Part shown: piece after piece, positions 44,454 to 52,211 of the stretch | How the letters are laid out: the number at the start of each line of letters is the position of its first letter | How positions within the stretch are numbered: position 1 is the first letter of the stretch | The notes under the pieces: model-generated | Seen by the model: the letters and a program-made list of their open reading frames with translations, nothing else | What the model was told of the DNA's origin: nothing | Databases searched by the model: none | Assembly: GCF_900102925.1 (NCBI RefSeq) | Contig: NZ_FNKI01000002.1 | Span: forward strand, 248,001-312,000 | Source: Flagellimonas zhangzhouensis | GTDB taxonomy: Bacteria; Bacteroidota; Bacteroidia; Flavobacteriales; Flavobacteriaceae | Reading direction: 5' to 3' | DNA: 64,000 nucleotides | Position numbers and translations under genes: made by a program

Positions 44454-46268
44454 ATGAACAAGTCATTCAGTATAATTACCTTTGGTCTAGCCTTATTACT
44501 TCTACATTTAACTTCGTGTAAGGAGCAAACTCCAGTTCAGGCTCCTAGAACCCTTACCGAAAATGGCAAAACTTATCTGGTTCAGGATAGTATCTTGATT
44601 CCAACGGCTGATGGGGCTAAAATCCATGCCATAGTAGTTCGAAATTCTGAATTGGAGGAACCAAGCCCTACAGTATTGTTTCATACCATCTACGCACGAA
44701 AAAACGACTTGGATAGGGCGAAAAAGGCAGCCGAACATGGCTATGTGGGTGTAGTTTCGTACACTCGGGGCAAAGGGCTGAGTCCCGATTCGATTGTGCC
44801 CTACAAATATGAGGCGACAGATACCTATGAGGTAATCGACTGGATCAGTAAACAAGAATGGAGCAATCAAAAAGTAGGGATGTACGGCGGAAGCTATGTC
44901 GGTTTTACCCAATGGGCTGCGGTGAAAAACAAGGTGCATCCTGCACTCAAAACCATAGTGCCCTCCGTTTCGGCTGCCCCGGGGATTGCCGAACCTATGG
45001 AAAATGGCATTCATTGGAACTTTCATTACTCCTGGCACCATTATGTGTCGAACAATAAGTATTTGGACACCACTTTGTATAACAATTGGCAACGTTGGAA
45101 CAATTTGAACATGAAATGGTTTGAAACTGGGGCCGCCTATAAGGCAATGGATAGTTTGGATGGATTGCCCAATCCGCAATTTCGGGAGCGCTTATTGCAC
45201 CCGACCTATGATAGCTATTGGCAAAATATGATGCCTTACAAGGAGGAGTTTACCCATATCAATATTCCTGTTTTGGCCACCACTGGATATTATGATGGGG
45301 GGCAAGTGGGAACACAGTATTATTTGAAAGAGCATACCAAATACAATACCAATGCAGCGCATTATCTGGTGATTGGACCCTACACTCATTTTGGGGCTCA
45401 AGAAAAACCTGACAATCATGTTTTAGGATATGATATTGATCCTGTGGCCCAAATTGATATCACTGAGCTCATTTTTGAGTGGTTTGATCATATTTTAAAA
45501 GGAAAAGCCAAACCAGCATTGTTGCAGGATAAAATCAATTATCAAATCATGGGGGCCAACAAATGGGGACACGCACCCTCTCTGCAGGAAATGGCAGATG
45601 ATACTTTAAAGTTTTATTTGGGCAACAAGCGTTCGGGGGTGACTTTTGCATCTTTGTTTGGAACAGGAAACAATGGAAAAGATGAACATTTTACGTTCAC
45701 AGAGGAACCTTTGGACTCCAATGAATATTTAGAGCAGGTCATAGATTTTACAGACCGAAGCAATTTGACTTGGAATTCGAGTGGTTGGAGAAGCATTGTT
45801 GCGGATAGCCTTATGGTAGGTGGTGGTTTTTCATTTGTCACCGAACCTTTTGAATCTGATTTTGAATTGAACGGTTCGTTTGGAGGGGAAATCTCGGTGT
45901 CTATCAACAAAAAGGATTTTGATTATACGGTCGTTTTGTTTGAGCAGACCCCAGATGGTAAATTCTTTGCGTTGACTTTGCCTTACAAAGCCAGGGCAAG
46001 TTTTGCGCATAGCCTTGAAGAAAGACAATTGTTGACCCCCAATAAGAAAACAAAAATCCCTTTTGGCATAGTACGTATGACCAGCAAAAAGATAAGCAAG
46101 GGCAGTCGATTGGTGGTGGTCATCAATGGAAACAAAGAACCCTTTACGGAATTGAATTATGGAACGGGAAAGGATATCAGCGAAGAAACCATTCAAGATG
46201 CGCAAGAGCCTTTAATCATAAAATGGTATGGGGATGGATATGTTGAAATTCCCATAAAAAGGGAATAG
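44454..46268 (+). CDS. CocE/NonD-type serine hydrolase (X-Pro dipeptidyl-peptidase S15 fold), lipoprotein
   Basis: A 604-residue secreted lipoprotein (lipobox LTSCKE, Cys22). The alpha/beta-hydrolase domain has the nucleophile motif GGSYVGFTQW with Ser147 (GxSYxG of the CocE family). A strand before it reads RGKGLSPD, where the S15/CocE family has its oxyanion region. The C-terminal galactose-binding-like jelly roll (about 440-590) matches the family's X-Pro dipeptidyl-peptidase C-terminal domain. Such enzymes cut acyl esters or dipeptides; the substrate is unknown. It is 94 bases behind the LytTR gene. Confidence 0.9.
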   Translation: MNKSFSIITFGLALLLLHLTSCKEQTPVQAPRTLTENGKTYLVQDSILIPTADGAKIHAIVVRNSELEEPSPTVLFHTIYARKNDLDRAKKAAEHGYVGVVSYTRGKGLSPDSIVPYKYEATDTYEVIDWISKQEWSNQKVGMYGGSYVGFTQWAAVKNKVHPALKTIVPSVSAAPGIAEPMENGIHWNFHYSWHHYVSNNKYLDTTLYNNWQRWNNLNMKWFETGAAYKAMDSLDGLPNPQFRERLLHPTYDSYWQNMMPYKEEFTHINIPVLATTGYYDGGQVGTQYYLKEHTKYNTNAAHYLVIGPYTHFGAQEKPDNHVLGYDIDPVAQIDITELIFEWFDHILKGKAKPALLQDKINYQIMGANKWGHAPSLQEMADDTLKFYLGNKRSGVTFASLFGTGNNGKDEHFTFTEEPLDSNEYLEQVIDFTDRSNLTWNSSGWRSIVADSLMVGGGFSFVTEPFESDFELNGSFGGEISVSINKKDFDYTVVLFEQTPDGKFFALTLPYKARASFAHSLEERQLLTPNKKTKIPFGIVRMTSKKISKGSRLVVVINGNKEPFTELNYGTGKDISEETIQDAQEPLIIKWYGDGYVEIPIKRE

Positions 46269-46323
46269 CAATAAGAACCAATAGGAATAAGTATCTTTTC
46301 CAAATACTGAATTAATCAAAAAC

Positions 46324-47016
46324 ATGATGAACAAAGTTAAAACAGGCATTTTACTATCTATTTTGATACTGATGGCCTGTGGTAGAAAAATCGAAACCAA
46401 AGAACAGAAACAATCAAAAAAATCAACCTCTTTGGATTTAGCAGCTTTGTTGGACACAATTTGGGAAAACGAACAGATGCCTATCAGTAAAAGGGATTCA
46501 GCTTTTCATGCGTATGGAGATGAATCCGAAGAATACAAAAAGTATCAAGCCCTTTATAAAAAGAACCATCAACTAAACGAACAAAAAATAGCAGAGATCT
46601 TAAAAGATGGATGGCCTGATTTTAATGAAATTGGTGAACAAGGTAATTTGACCATCTGTAATGTACTTCAACATAGTAGTCCCGAAATACGTGTAAAATA
46701 CCTTCCTTTAATGAGAAAAGCTACAAAAAATGAGCAATTGAGCCCTTGGTTGTTGGCAAGGACGGAGGACAGGATTGCCACGGATTGTGGAGAGCTTCAA
46801 GTGTATGGTGGACAGATTAAATATTATCCCGAAACGGAAACTTTTGATGTTTGGCCCATAGTTGACCCAGAAAATGTGGATAAAAGACGTGCGGAAATTG
46901 GATTGGAACCCATGGCCCAATTTTTAAAAGATAGAAGAGTTCCTTTGGAATGGAATCTTGAAGAACAAATTAAAAGGACAGCTGAATTTGAAAGCACAAA
47001 AAATAAGCAAGAATGA
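46324..47016 (+). CDS. DUF6624-type lipoprotein
   Basis: A 230-residue lipoprotein with lipobox LMACGR. The body has LLDTIWENEQMPISKRDS, DGWPDFNEIGEQGN, VLQHSSPEIRVKYLPLMRKA and LLARTEDRIATDCGELQVYGGQ, and ends with VDKRRAEIGLEPMAQFL. This order of motifs matches the DUF6624 family, found mainly in Actinobacteria and Bacteroidota, with no known function. The stop overlaps the next ATG (ATGA at 47013), so it is translated together with the SnoaL-like gene. Confidence 0.75.
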   Translation: MMNKVKTGILLSILILMACGRKIETKEQKQSKKSTSLDLAALLDTIWENEQMPISKRDSAFHAYGDESEEYKKYQALYKKNHQLNEQKIAEILKDGWPDFNEIGEQGNLTICNVLQHSSPEIRVKYLPLMRKATKNEQLSPWLLARTEDRIATDCGELQVYGGQIKYYPETETFDVWPIVDPENVDKRRAEIGLEPMAQFLKDRRVPLEWNLEEQIKRTAEFESTKNKQE

Positions 47017-47429
47017 ACAAAGATGTATTTCTCCGAGCGTTTATGGAGGAAATCTGGAACAAAAAGAGGTTTGAAAAAGTGGATCAGTACATTCATGCCG
47101 AATATACCATACACCTTGATCCGATGGATCCTTGGGAGGGGAAAACATTATCTCGTTCGGAATTTATCCAGCGAATGCAAGTCGGTTCCTTTGGTCCGTT
47201 CCCCGATATGAGCTTTGAAATTACGACTACTATTGAAGATGATCATTATGTGGCCGCCAACTGGATATTGACAGGAACAAATCTTGGCGATATGGGTGAA
47301 ATACCTGCCACGAACAAAAAAATCGAGACAAAAGGAATGACCGTTTATCATTTTAAGGATAATTTGATCAGCGGCCATACCCAAATCTTTGATAGGAAAA
47401 CAGTGATGAAGCAATTGGGATTTATGTAA
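47013..47429 (+). CDS. SnoaL-like / ester cyclase family protein
   Basis: A 138-residue cytoplasmic protein of the NTF2-like alpha-plus-beta-barrel fold: FMEEIWNKKRFEKVDQYI, then the catalytic-cavity strands YTIHLDPMDPWEGK, FPDMSFEITTTIEDDHYVAANWILTGTN and TYPE-like GMTVYHFKDNLISG. The pattern fits SnoaL-like polyketide cyclase relatives, many of which are annotated ester cyclase without evidence. It begins inside the previous gene's stop. Substrate unknown. Confidence 0.75.
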   Translation: MNKDVFLRAFMEEIWNKKRFEKVDQYIHAEYTIHLDPMDPWEGKTLSRSEFIQRMQVGSFGPFPDMSFEITTTIEDDHYVAANWILTGTNLGDMGEIPATNKKIETKGMTVYHFKDNLISGHTQIFDRKTVMKQLGFM

Positions 47430-47589
47430 ATGATTCCAATAAACGATGATCAGAAACATCGATTATATTCCATTTGGGGTGTGTAGCTATTTTATGCTTA
47501 TCTCAAGTTGTATGCCCATTAAAGCAAAACTGTAACAATAATCTTGATATATCGTCAAATTTATTAAGAACACTAATAGCAAATAATCT

Positions 47590-48276
47590 ATGGGTTTAAA
47601 TAAAGAACTAAAGCAATCGATTAAAACTGCAAGAATAACAGGCCTATGGTATTTAATGATGGCTATTTCAGGGATTTTAGGGTTTTTGGTCTTTCACTCC
47701 GAAATATTTGTTTCTGGCAACCCTGAACAAACGCTAACGAATTTAGTGGAACTAAAATCTACTGCAAGAATTAGGTTGCTATTAGAGTTTGCTATAGTAA
47801 TATCACAAGCACTTACCGCAGTTTGGTTCTTCAAATTATTTAAAGATAATTATGAATGGGAAGCTTGGACTCTAGGTATCTGGGGAATGGTGAATGCTTT
47901 AGCCATTATGATAAGTGCAATTTCAATCGCCTCTGCTATAGGTGTTGCCAATTCTGATATAAGTGCTTTGGAAGACAAAGTTTTGCTAATTCAGGTTTTT
48001 CAACATATAATTTCAAATGCTTGGGGTATTGGTGGTCTTTTCTTTGGGCTTTGGCTATTTCCTATGGGATATATAGTCATCAAATCTAAAAGAATGCCTG
48101 TATGGTTAGGAAGAATTATTGTTTTAGGAGGTATTGGCTATCTCATTAGCACCGTTATCCGCTACGCAGGAATTGATTTTAGCTTTAATAGATTTCTTAC
48201 GCTGCCCGCGACCATTGGAGAATTTTGGATGATAGGTTATTTATTAATTTTTGGAATAAGACCTATCAACGAGTAA
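47590..48276 (+). CDS. DUF4386 family membrane protein
   Basis: A 228-residue inner-membrane protein with six predicted helices. The start SIKTARITGLWYLMMAISGILGFL and the FQHIISNAWGIGGLFFGLWLFPMGYIV helix match the DUF4386 family. The role of the family is unknown. A gap of 160 bases separates it from the SnoaL-like gene, so it may be independent. The following 189-residue membrane gene starts 74 bases after its stop. Confidence 0.8.
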   Translation: MGLNKELKQSIKTARITGLWYLMMAISGILGFLVFHSEIFVSGNPEQTLTNLVELKSTARIRLLLEFAIVISQALTAVWFFKLFKDNYEWEAWTLGIWGMVNALAIMISAISIASAIGVANSDISALEDKVLLIQVFQHIISNAWGIGGLFFGLWLFPMGYIVIKSKRMPVWLGRIIVLGGIGYLISTVIRYAGIDFSFNRFLTLPATIGEFWMIGYLLIFGIRPINE

Positions 48277-48350
48277 AATCAAATAAAAACGGCACACAAA
48301 AATGGCCATAATTCATTTTGTAACTATTTACAATAGAGTTCAAATAAACG

Positions 48351-48920
48351 ATGAGTCAAATGATTAACTTAATTGAGGGTAAAAACTTTGGAAAGATAGT
48401 TCTCACTCTTTTCATCTTAACCAACGCAATTTATCTTTACATGATAATGGTTACCATTCCTTTAACAATGAATTTCTCAAATGGAATGCAGTTGTTGGAC
48501 ATGAAACCAAGTGGGTACGACTTTAATTATGTGAATGAACTATTTAAATCACTCGGTGAAAATGGCCGTAAAACTTACCTTACCAAACAAATACCTGTGG
48601 ACATGGTTTACCCTTTTCTTTTTGGTTCCACCTACAGTTTGTTAATGGCATTTTTTTTTAAAAAACTACAGAAATTAAAGCCCCCTTATTCCTATTTATG
48701 TTTTGTTCCAGTGGTTGCGGGAATAGCAGATTACGCTGAAAATTTTGGAATAATTTCACTTTTGAAAAATTATCCAGAGTTATTGGAAACATCTGTTGTC
48801 TTGACAAATACATTTACTTTAATAAAAAGTGTATCGACAAGCATATTTTTTATTATCCTTTTAATCGTGTTAGTATCATTGGGGTTACAGGCTGTTGCTG
48901 TGAAAAACAGAAGCTTGTAA
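48351..48920 (+). CDS. Hypothetical membrane protein
   Basis: A 189-residue protein with an N-terminal helix (about 14-36), a soluble loop (FSNGMQLLDMKPSGYDFNYVNELFKSLGENGRKTYLTKQIPVDM) shown here only by its key part GYDFNYVNELF, and three more helices. I recognise no named family. It is the last gene before the island; a terminator and the old tRNA scars follow. Confidence 0.7.
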   Translation: MSQMINLIEGKNFGKIVLTLFILTNAIYLYMIMVTIPLTMNFSNGMQLLDMKPSGYDFNYVNELFKSLGENGRKTYLTKQIPVDMVYPFLFGSTYSLLMAFFFKKLQKLKPPYSYLCFVPVVAGIADYAENFGIISLLKNYPELLETSVVLTNTFTLIKSVSTSIFFIILLIVLVSLGLQAVAVKNRSL

Positions 48921-49097
48921 ATAATCAACTTATATATTTTTGTGATTTTACACGGCTGTTAAAAATTCAAATAAACAATGATTTGGTAATTCTGGATACA
49001 AATACCATTTTGTGTAATTTCATGAGTTAAAGTTGTTTGCAATTGGTATATGATGTAGTATTAATCTAGTGTTGAAAGTGTAGATACAACTATAAAA

Positions 49098-49134
49098 TAA
49101 AAAAGGAGCTATTTTAAAATAGCTCCTTTTTTTA
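49098..49134. terminator. Symmetric terminator hairpin
   Basis: A nearly perfect palindrome with core AAAAAAGGAGCTATTTT / AAAATAGCTCCTTTTTT and T runs in both directions, about 180 bases beyond the last gene. It is nearly identical to the hairpin at 41789. Confidence 0.8.
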
Positions 49135-49135
49135 T

Positions 49136-49160
49136 GTGACTGCGGCAGGATTGACACTGC
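49136..49160 (-). repeat. Degenerate tRNA-Arg 3' fragment (older att scar?)
   Basis: GTGAC-T-GCGGCAGGATT matches the attachment repeat in 16 of its first 17 bases, then diverges. It lies 112 bases left of the intact left repeat and looks like the remnant of an earlier integration or of a second tRNA. Confidence 0.5.
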
Positions 49161-49198
49161 TTTCCTGAAAAAGCTCCGCTTTGAAAATACTTCAAACA

Positions 49199-49228
49199 AA
49201 AAAACGCTCAAGCAAGCTTGGCGTTTTT
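49199..49228 (-). terminator. Terminator hairpin just outside the left repeat
   Basis: Stem AAAAACGC-t-CAAGC with GCTTGGCGTTTTT (one bulge). On the minus strand it would lie 20 bases beyond the tRNA-Arg 3' end if the island were absent, so it is probably the original tRNA terminator. Confidence 0.65.
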
Positions 49229-49247
49229 CTTATCGAACTATTTATTC

Positions 49248-49272
49248 GTGACCGCGGCAGGATTCAAACCTG
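49248..49272 (-). repeat. Left attachment repeat (attL)
   Basis: A 25-base perfect copy of the segment at 63039-63063, that is, the 3' end of the tRNA-Arg gene. It begins GTGACCGCGGCAGG and ends TTCAAACCTG. Confidence 0.9.
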
Positions 49273-49319
49273 TTACCGCATGCCCCATATTTAAAGGATT
49301 TCAAGACCTTACTAAAACT

Positions 49320-49328
49320 GTTGACCGA
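49320..49328 (+). promoter_or_regulatory. Possible arm-type integrase site, left end
   Basis: GTTGACCGA occurs 48 bases inside the left repeat and again at the right end of the island (62917-62925). Confidence 0.35.
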
Positions 49329-49726
49329 ATTACTGTCTTTTAATTTGGCAATAATTATCGTTGATTCAACTTTCAATGTAAATATAGTAATTTCAAATGG
49401 TTGAAATCACTTTATACAAGAACTATCAATTTTTGAGTCCCAAATCCTTACCCGCAACTTTTGCATCGGGTTCCTGTTTCAATTTTATAGCGTTCGGGAA
49501 GATAAGCGTGAAGTAAAATTGAAATAGGGTGCAATGGCCTATTTACTATATCTACAGATTTCATTAATCCATCTCATTAACTATGGCTATTCAGGTTTTC
49601 TTTGTTTGCAAAGAAAAAATGAAGAGCAAGAGGATAGCGTGCTGGCGCAGCGCTATTGATTCATTTTCCTTCGGAAAAGCCTATATAATAAGGGGATTTT
49701 GAATAAATCTAGTAATAACGGTTTAA

Positions 49727-49786
49727 GTGTTTTTTACTAAAAAAGCCGCTCAGCGCAGTAAAATCAACGTGTTTTTTACTAAAAAA
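49727..49786 (+). repeat. 42-base-period repeat unit 1
   Basis: The 18-base sequence GTGTTTTTTACTAAAAAA occurs exactly twice, 42 bases apart (49727 and 49769), around a 24-base core containing CGCTCAGCGCAGTAAAATCA. The period is 14 codons and the frame is open across it; downstream both units continue TGGTTTTC. Confidence 0.8.
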
Positions 49787-49861
49787 TGGTTTTCTGAGGT
49801 TTAGTCAACAGTATCAATAACAGTATCCCAATGGGAAATTTATTTTAGCAGCAGTTTTCCC

Positions 49862-49921
49862 ATTTTTGATGAAAAAATGCGCTCAGCCCAGTAAAATCAA
49901 TGAATTTTTGATGAAAAAATG
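49862..49921 (+). repeat. 42-base-period repeat unit 2
   Basis: A different 18-base sequence, ATTTTTGATGAAAAAATG, occurs exactly twice 42 bases apart (49862 and 49904) around the same core (CGCTCAGCCCAGTAAAATCA). Unit 2 begins 135 bases after unit 1. Core conserved, flanks replaced but each flank pair identical. Confidence 0.8.
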
Positions 49922-50038
49922 GTTTTCAAGAAGTCTAACAGGTCAAATTTTACCTCGCTCAGTAGTATTAGTTTTTGTAAGATTTGGGGCTTGCAGCACT
50001 CCACTTCGTTGCGTTCGCTTATGGTTGAATTTCAAGTT

Positions 50039-50419
50039 TCATTCTCTTTGCTGTATAAAATCAATTTTTAATTGGAACATTTCTGCCATTTTTGTGGCTC
50101 TGAATTTAGCTTCTTCAGCTTTCTTTCCAGAGAAGTTTTCGTCAACAGTTTCAAAGAACAAATGTTTCCATCTATCAAAGTGTTTGGCATTCACAGGAAG
50201 CTGTGCATGGGGAGCAAAGGGACTACCTTTATAGGTGTGTTCTTTCAAAAGAACCGTTTGCCAAAAACGATACATCTTTTCCAAATGAGCAGGCCAATTA
50301 TCTTTTATGATGCTATTGAATATATCGGCCAATAATGGATCCTTTCTAACCTTTTCATAAAATTGGTCGACCAACTGTTTTATTTCAACCAGGCTCAAGA
50401 TTTCTTTTTCCCCCCCCAA
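50039..50419 (-). CDS. Group III truncated hemoglobin
   Basis: A 126-residue heme protein of the 2-on-2 globin fold: VDQFYEKVRKDPLLADIFN, then WPAHLEKMYRFWQTVLLKE with the YRFWQ block, YKGSPFAPHAQLP, the proximal-His helix AKHFDRWKHLFFETVDENF and KAEEAKFRATKMAEMF. Such globins bind O2 or NO and often detoxify NO. No ATG fits; the frame starts at a TTG at 50419, directly followed by a run of eight G residues that codes GGE. The frame is closed upstream by a stop. It lies 18 bases after the small membrane gene and is the last gene of the group around RIC. Confidence 0.85.
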   Translation of the reverse strand: MGGEKEILSLVEIKQLVDQFYEKVRKDPLLADIFNSIIKDNWPAHLEKMYRFWQTVLLKEHTYKGSPFAPHAQLPVNAKHFDRWKHLFFETVDENFSGKKAEEAKFRATKMAEMFQLKIDFIQQRE

Positions 50420-50437
50420 TTCTTTACGTCTTTGCTA

Positions 50438-50785
50438 TTAAATAATGTGGGCAATAATAACCAACGAACTGAAAATAACACTTAATATCAAAAGATTGAA
50501 TGTGTACAACGGTTTTAATTGAGCCAATACGGCTCCGTTAAAGACCATGCAGAAAATGGTGATGAAAAAGAGAAGTACCATTTTTAAGGTCATATCTAGG
50601 TCTCCCATCAACAATAGCATGGCCGCTGCAGAACCAAGGCAACTTTGTGCGATAATGGCAATGGTAGAATAACCAAGTTGCTTATTTTTAAATTCACGGA
50701 ATGCCAATTTGTATATGCTATTCCACCCATTTGCTTTATGTTCAGACCTCGAATGTCTCATTGAAATTGTTGTTGAATTTTCCAT
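50438..50785 (-). CDS. Small membrane protein, nos-island linked
   Basis: A 115-residue protein with a polar N-terminus (about 40 residues, SKxx type: SEHKANGWNSIYKLAFREFKN, key part NGWNSIYKLAFREF) and three helices (about 42-60, 68-86, 95-113). I recognise no named family; similar small membrane proteins occur beside NO-related genes in Bacteroidota. It lies between ric and the truncated hemoglobin gene on the same strand; 76 bases separate it from ric. Role unknown, possibly in NO or redox defence. Confidence 0.65.
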   Translation of the reverse strand: MENSTTISMRHSRSEHKANGWNSIYKLAFREFKNKQLGYSTIAIIAQSCLGSAAAMLLLMGDLDMTLKMVLLFFITIFCMVFNGAVLAQLKPLYTFNLLILSVIFSSLVIIAHII

Positions 50786-50861
50786 GATTATAGTTTATAT
50801 AGCTTTCTATTTACTTTTTAAAGGGCATTAATAACCCAATGGTCTTCCTGCTTTATTAAAA

Positions 50862-51590
50862 TCAGTTGGTTAACACCTTATTTTCCAATATTTCCGACTT
50901 CGGGAAAAGGATATTGTTTTCCAAATGAATATGTCGATGGAGGTCGTCTTCAAATTCTTGAAGTAGCGAAAAGGTTACTCTATAGGTATTGCAGGCATCG
51001 GACGGTGGTTTGTAGTCATTGCTCAATTGGGCGATTTTTCGAAATCGCTCTCCCTCATTGTCATGTTCGTCCATCATCATTCTAATAGGATTCTTTACGG
51101 TTCCGAAATGAGGTGGCTCCACCTTTGAATTGTTTAAAGTGCCACTTGACATTTTACGAATCCAAGGGAATAGGACCAATTCTTCCTTTTTCATGTGCAT
51201 TGACAATTCTCCTGCAGAAGCATTAAAATGCTCCAAAATATCAAGTAATTCAGGATGCCGCTCTCCATGAACCCTGCAAAGTTTGTTCAGGTACTGTTTT
51301 AGAATCGGAATTTGTTGCTCTACATATCGATGGTGCTTCTTTTCGATATAATCAATTAATAGATCTAATGGCCACGTTTTGAAATTGGGTTGGTCACCCT
51401 GGTCTTGATTTTGCACCGAATCAAGTTCTTGGGTCAGGGTTTCCAAATCCAGACCCTTTTTATCGGCAACTTCCTGAAGCGTGCGATTGCCTTTACAACA
51501 AAAATCAATTTTATGATTTTTAAAGACTTGGGCAGTACGATAGTCTTGTGCTACCATTTGTCCGATTGTTTTCTCGATGATATGATTCAT
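50862..51590 (-). CDS. ric: Iron-sulfur cluster repair di-iron protein (RIC/ScdA/YtfE)
   Basis: Repairs Fe-S clusters damaged by NO or oxidants. The 242-residue protein has the N-terminal DUF542 domain with the paired cysteines at 31-32 (HKIDFCCKGNRTLQE) and a C-terminal hemerythrin-like domain with the di-iron His/Glu ligands (KKHHRYVEQQ, HGERHPELL, MHMKKEELVLFPW, MMDEHDNEGERF, LHRHIHLENNILFP). Length and order match ScdA/RIC. An operator-like sequence (51625-51646) lies just before the start, matching one upstream of the Rrf2 gene, so it is likely controlled by that regulator. Confidence 0.94.
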   Translation of the reverse strand: MNHIIEKTIGQMVAQDYRTAQVFKNHKIDFCCKGNRTLQEVADKKGLDLETLTQELDSVQNQDQGDQPNFKTWPLDLLIDYIEKKHHRYVEQQIPILKQYLNKLCRVHGERHPELLDILEHFNASAGELSMHMKKEELVLFPWIRKMSSGTLNNSKVEPPHFGTVKNPIRMMMDEHDNEGERFRKIAQLSNDYKPPSDACNTYRVTFSLLQEFEDDLHRHIHLENNILFPKSEILENKVLTN

Positions 51591-51624
51591 AATATTTCGA
51601 TTTTTAATATTTATCCATTAAAAA

Positions 51625-51646
51625 AGGATAAAATTGTCCTTTATTA
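51625..51646. promoter_or_regulatory. Operator-like sequence upstream of ric
   Basis: AGGATAAAATTGTC-C-TTTATTA, with an outer inverted repeat AAAGGA / TCCTTT. 21 of 22 bases are the same in the sequence upstream of the Rrf2 gene (52140-52161). Confidence 0.65.
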
Positions 51647-51659
51647 ATATAAATTTTTT

Positions 51660-52097
51660 TTAACGTTTTAAAAAGGTCATTCCAATCTCTAGTCCAGTAG
51701 CGAGCTCAAAAAGACTGGTACTTTTAAGCATACGGCTTAGGTCAGTTCTAATGTCTACGAATTTGTCGTGTAAAGGACAGGGTTTTTGTGCATCACATTC
51801 TTTTAGTCCAAGCCCGCAACCCTTATAGATTTTATCCCCATCGATTGCCTTGACGATCATGTTCAATTTTACATTGTCCATTTCCTCTCTATCAATTTCA
51901 AAACCGCCAGTGGGTCCTTTTACCGAATTCACAATATTGTTCCTGGTTAGTTGCTGCAGGATTTTGGCCGTAAAGGCAATGGGGGAATCAATTTCCTCAG
52001 CGATTTCGGTAACACTTACACGTCTTCCATCCAAGGATTGCAGCGCAATATAAACAGCAGCACGTATACCATATTCGCAAGCTTTAGAAAACATCAT
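51660..52097 (-). CDS. Rrf2-family transcriptional regulator with Fe-S type cysteine motif
   Basis: A 145-residue winged-helix regulator of the IscR/NsrR class. It has the Rrf2 DNA-binding block (YGIRAAVYIALQ, VTEIAEEIDSPIAFTAKILQQL) and the winged part (GPTGGFEI). Cys94, Cys101 and Cys107 form C-x6-C-x5-C, the usual cluster-binding spacing in this family, so an NO- or redox-sensed [Fe-S] cluster is likely. It lies upstream of ric on the same strand, with matching operator-like sequences before both genes. It is probably an NsrR-like repressor of the island's NO-defence genes. Confidence 0.88.
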   Translation of the reverse strand: MMFSKACEYGIRAAVYIALQSLDGRRVSVTEIAEEIDSPIAFTAKILQQLTRNNIVNSVKGPTGGFEIDREEMDNVKLNMIVKAIDGDKIYKGCGLGLKECDAQKPCPLHDKFVDIRTDLSRMLKSTSLFELATGLEIGMTFLKR

Positions 52098-52115
52098 TAG
52101 TAACTAATCTTAGTA

Positions 52116-52123
52116 CAAAGATA
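52116..52123 (-). promoter_or_regulatory. Candidate -7 box of the Rrf2 gene
   Basis: On the minus strand this reads TATCTTTG, fitting TAnnTTTG, 18 bases before the ATG at 52097. Confidence 0.45.
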
Positions 52124-52139
52124 ATCTTTTTGTTGAAAT

Positions 52140-52161
52140 AGGATAAAATTGTCTTTTATTA
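52140..52161. promoter_or_regulatory. Operator-like sequence upstream of the Rrf2 gene
   Basis: AGGATAAAATTGTC-T-TTTATTA, nearly identical to the copy before ric. It starts 43 bases upstream of the start codon, just upstream of the -7 box, so autoregulation is likely. Confidence 0.65.
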
Positions 52162-52211
52162 TTTTTATTGGGGAGAAACCTACCAATCTAAGATAAATTC
52201 TCACCTCAATT

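Larger units (their letters stand above)
48921..50038. other. Gene-poor junction region: terminators, att scars and repeats
   Basis: This 1118-base stretch has no convincing gene. Its left third holds two hairpin terminators and two tRNA-like 3' fragments (the second is the left attachment repeat). Its right two thirds form the left end of the island, with an arm-type repeat, small hairpins at 49522-49544 and 49592-49616, and the 42-base-period repeats at 49727-49921. The plus-strand frames overlapping the repeats are not supported as genes. Confidence 0.6.

Noticed and set aside
44508..45179. 223-residue minus-strand frame
   Set aside because: Lies wholly antisense within the CocE-type hydrolase gene, whose frame has clear catalytic motifs.
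49727..49921. Possible CRISPR array
   Set aside because: Only two units with different 18-base repeats, a conserved rather than variable middle part, and no cas gene in the window.
49866..50234. 122-residue open frame on the plus strand
   Set aside because: It runs across the 42-base repeats and then antisense over the truncated hemoglobin gene, and has no family resemblance.
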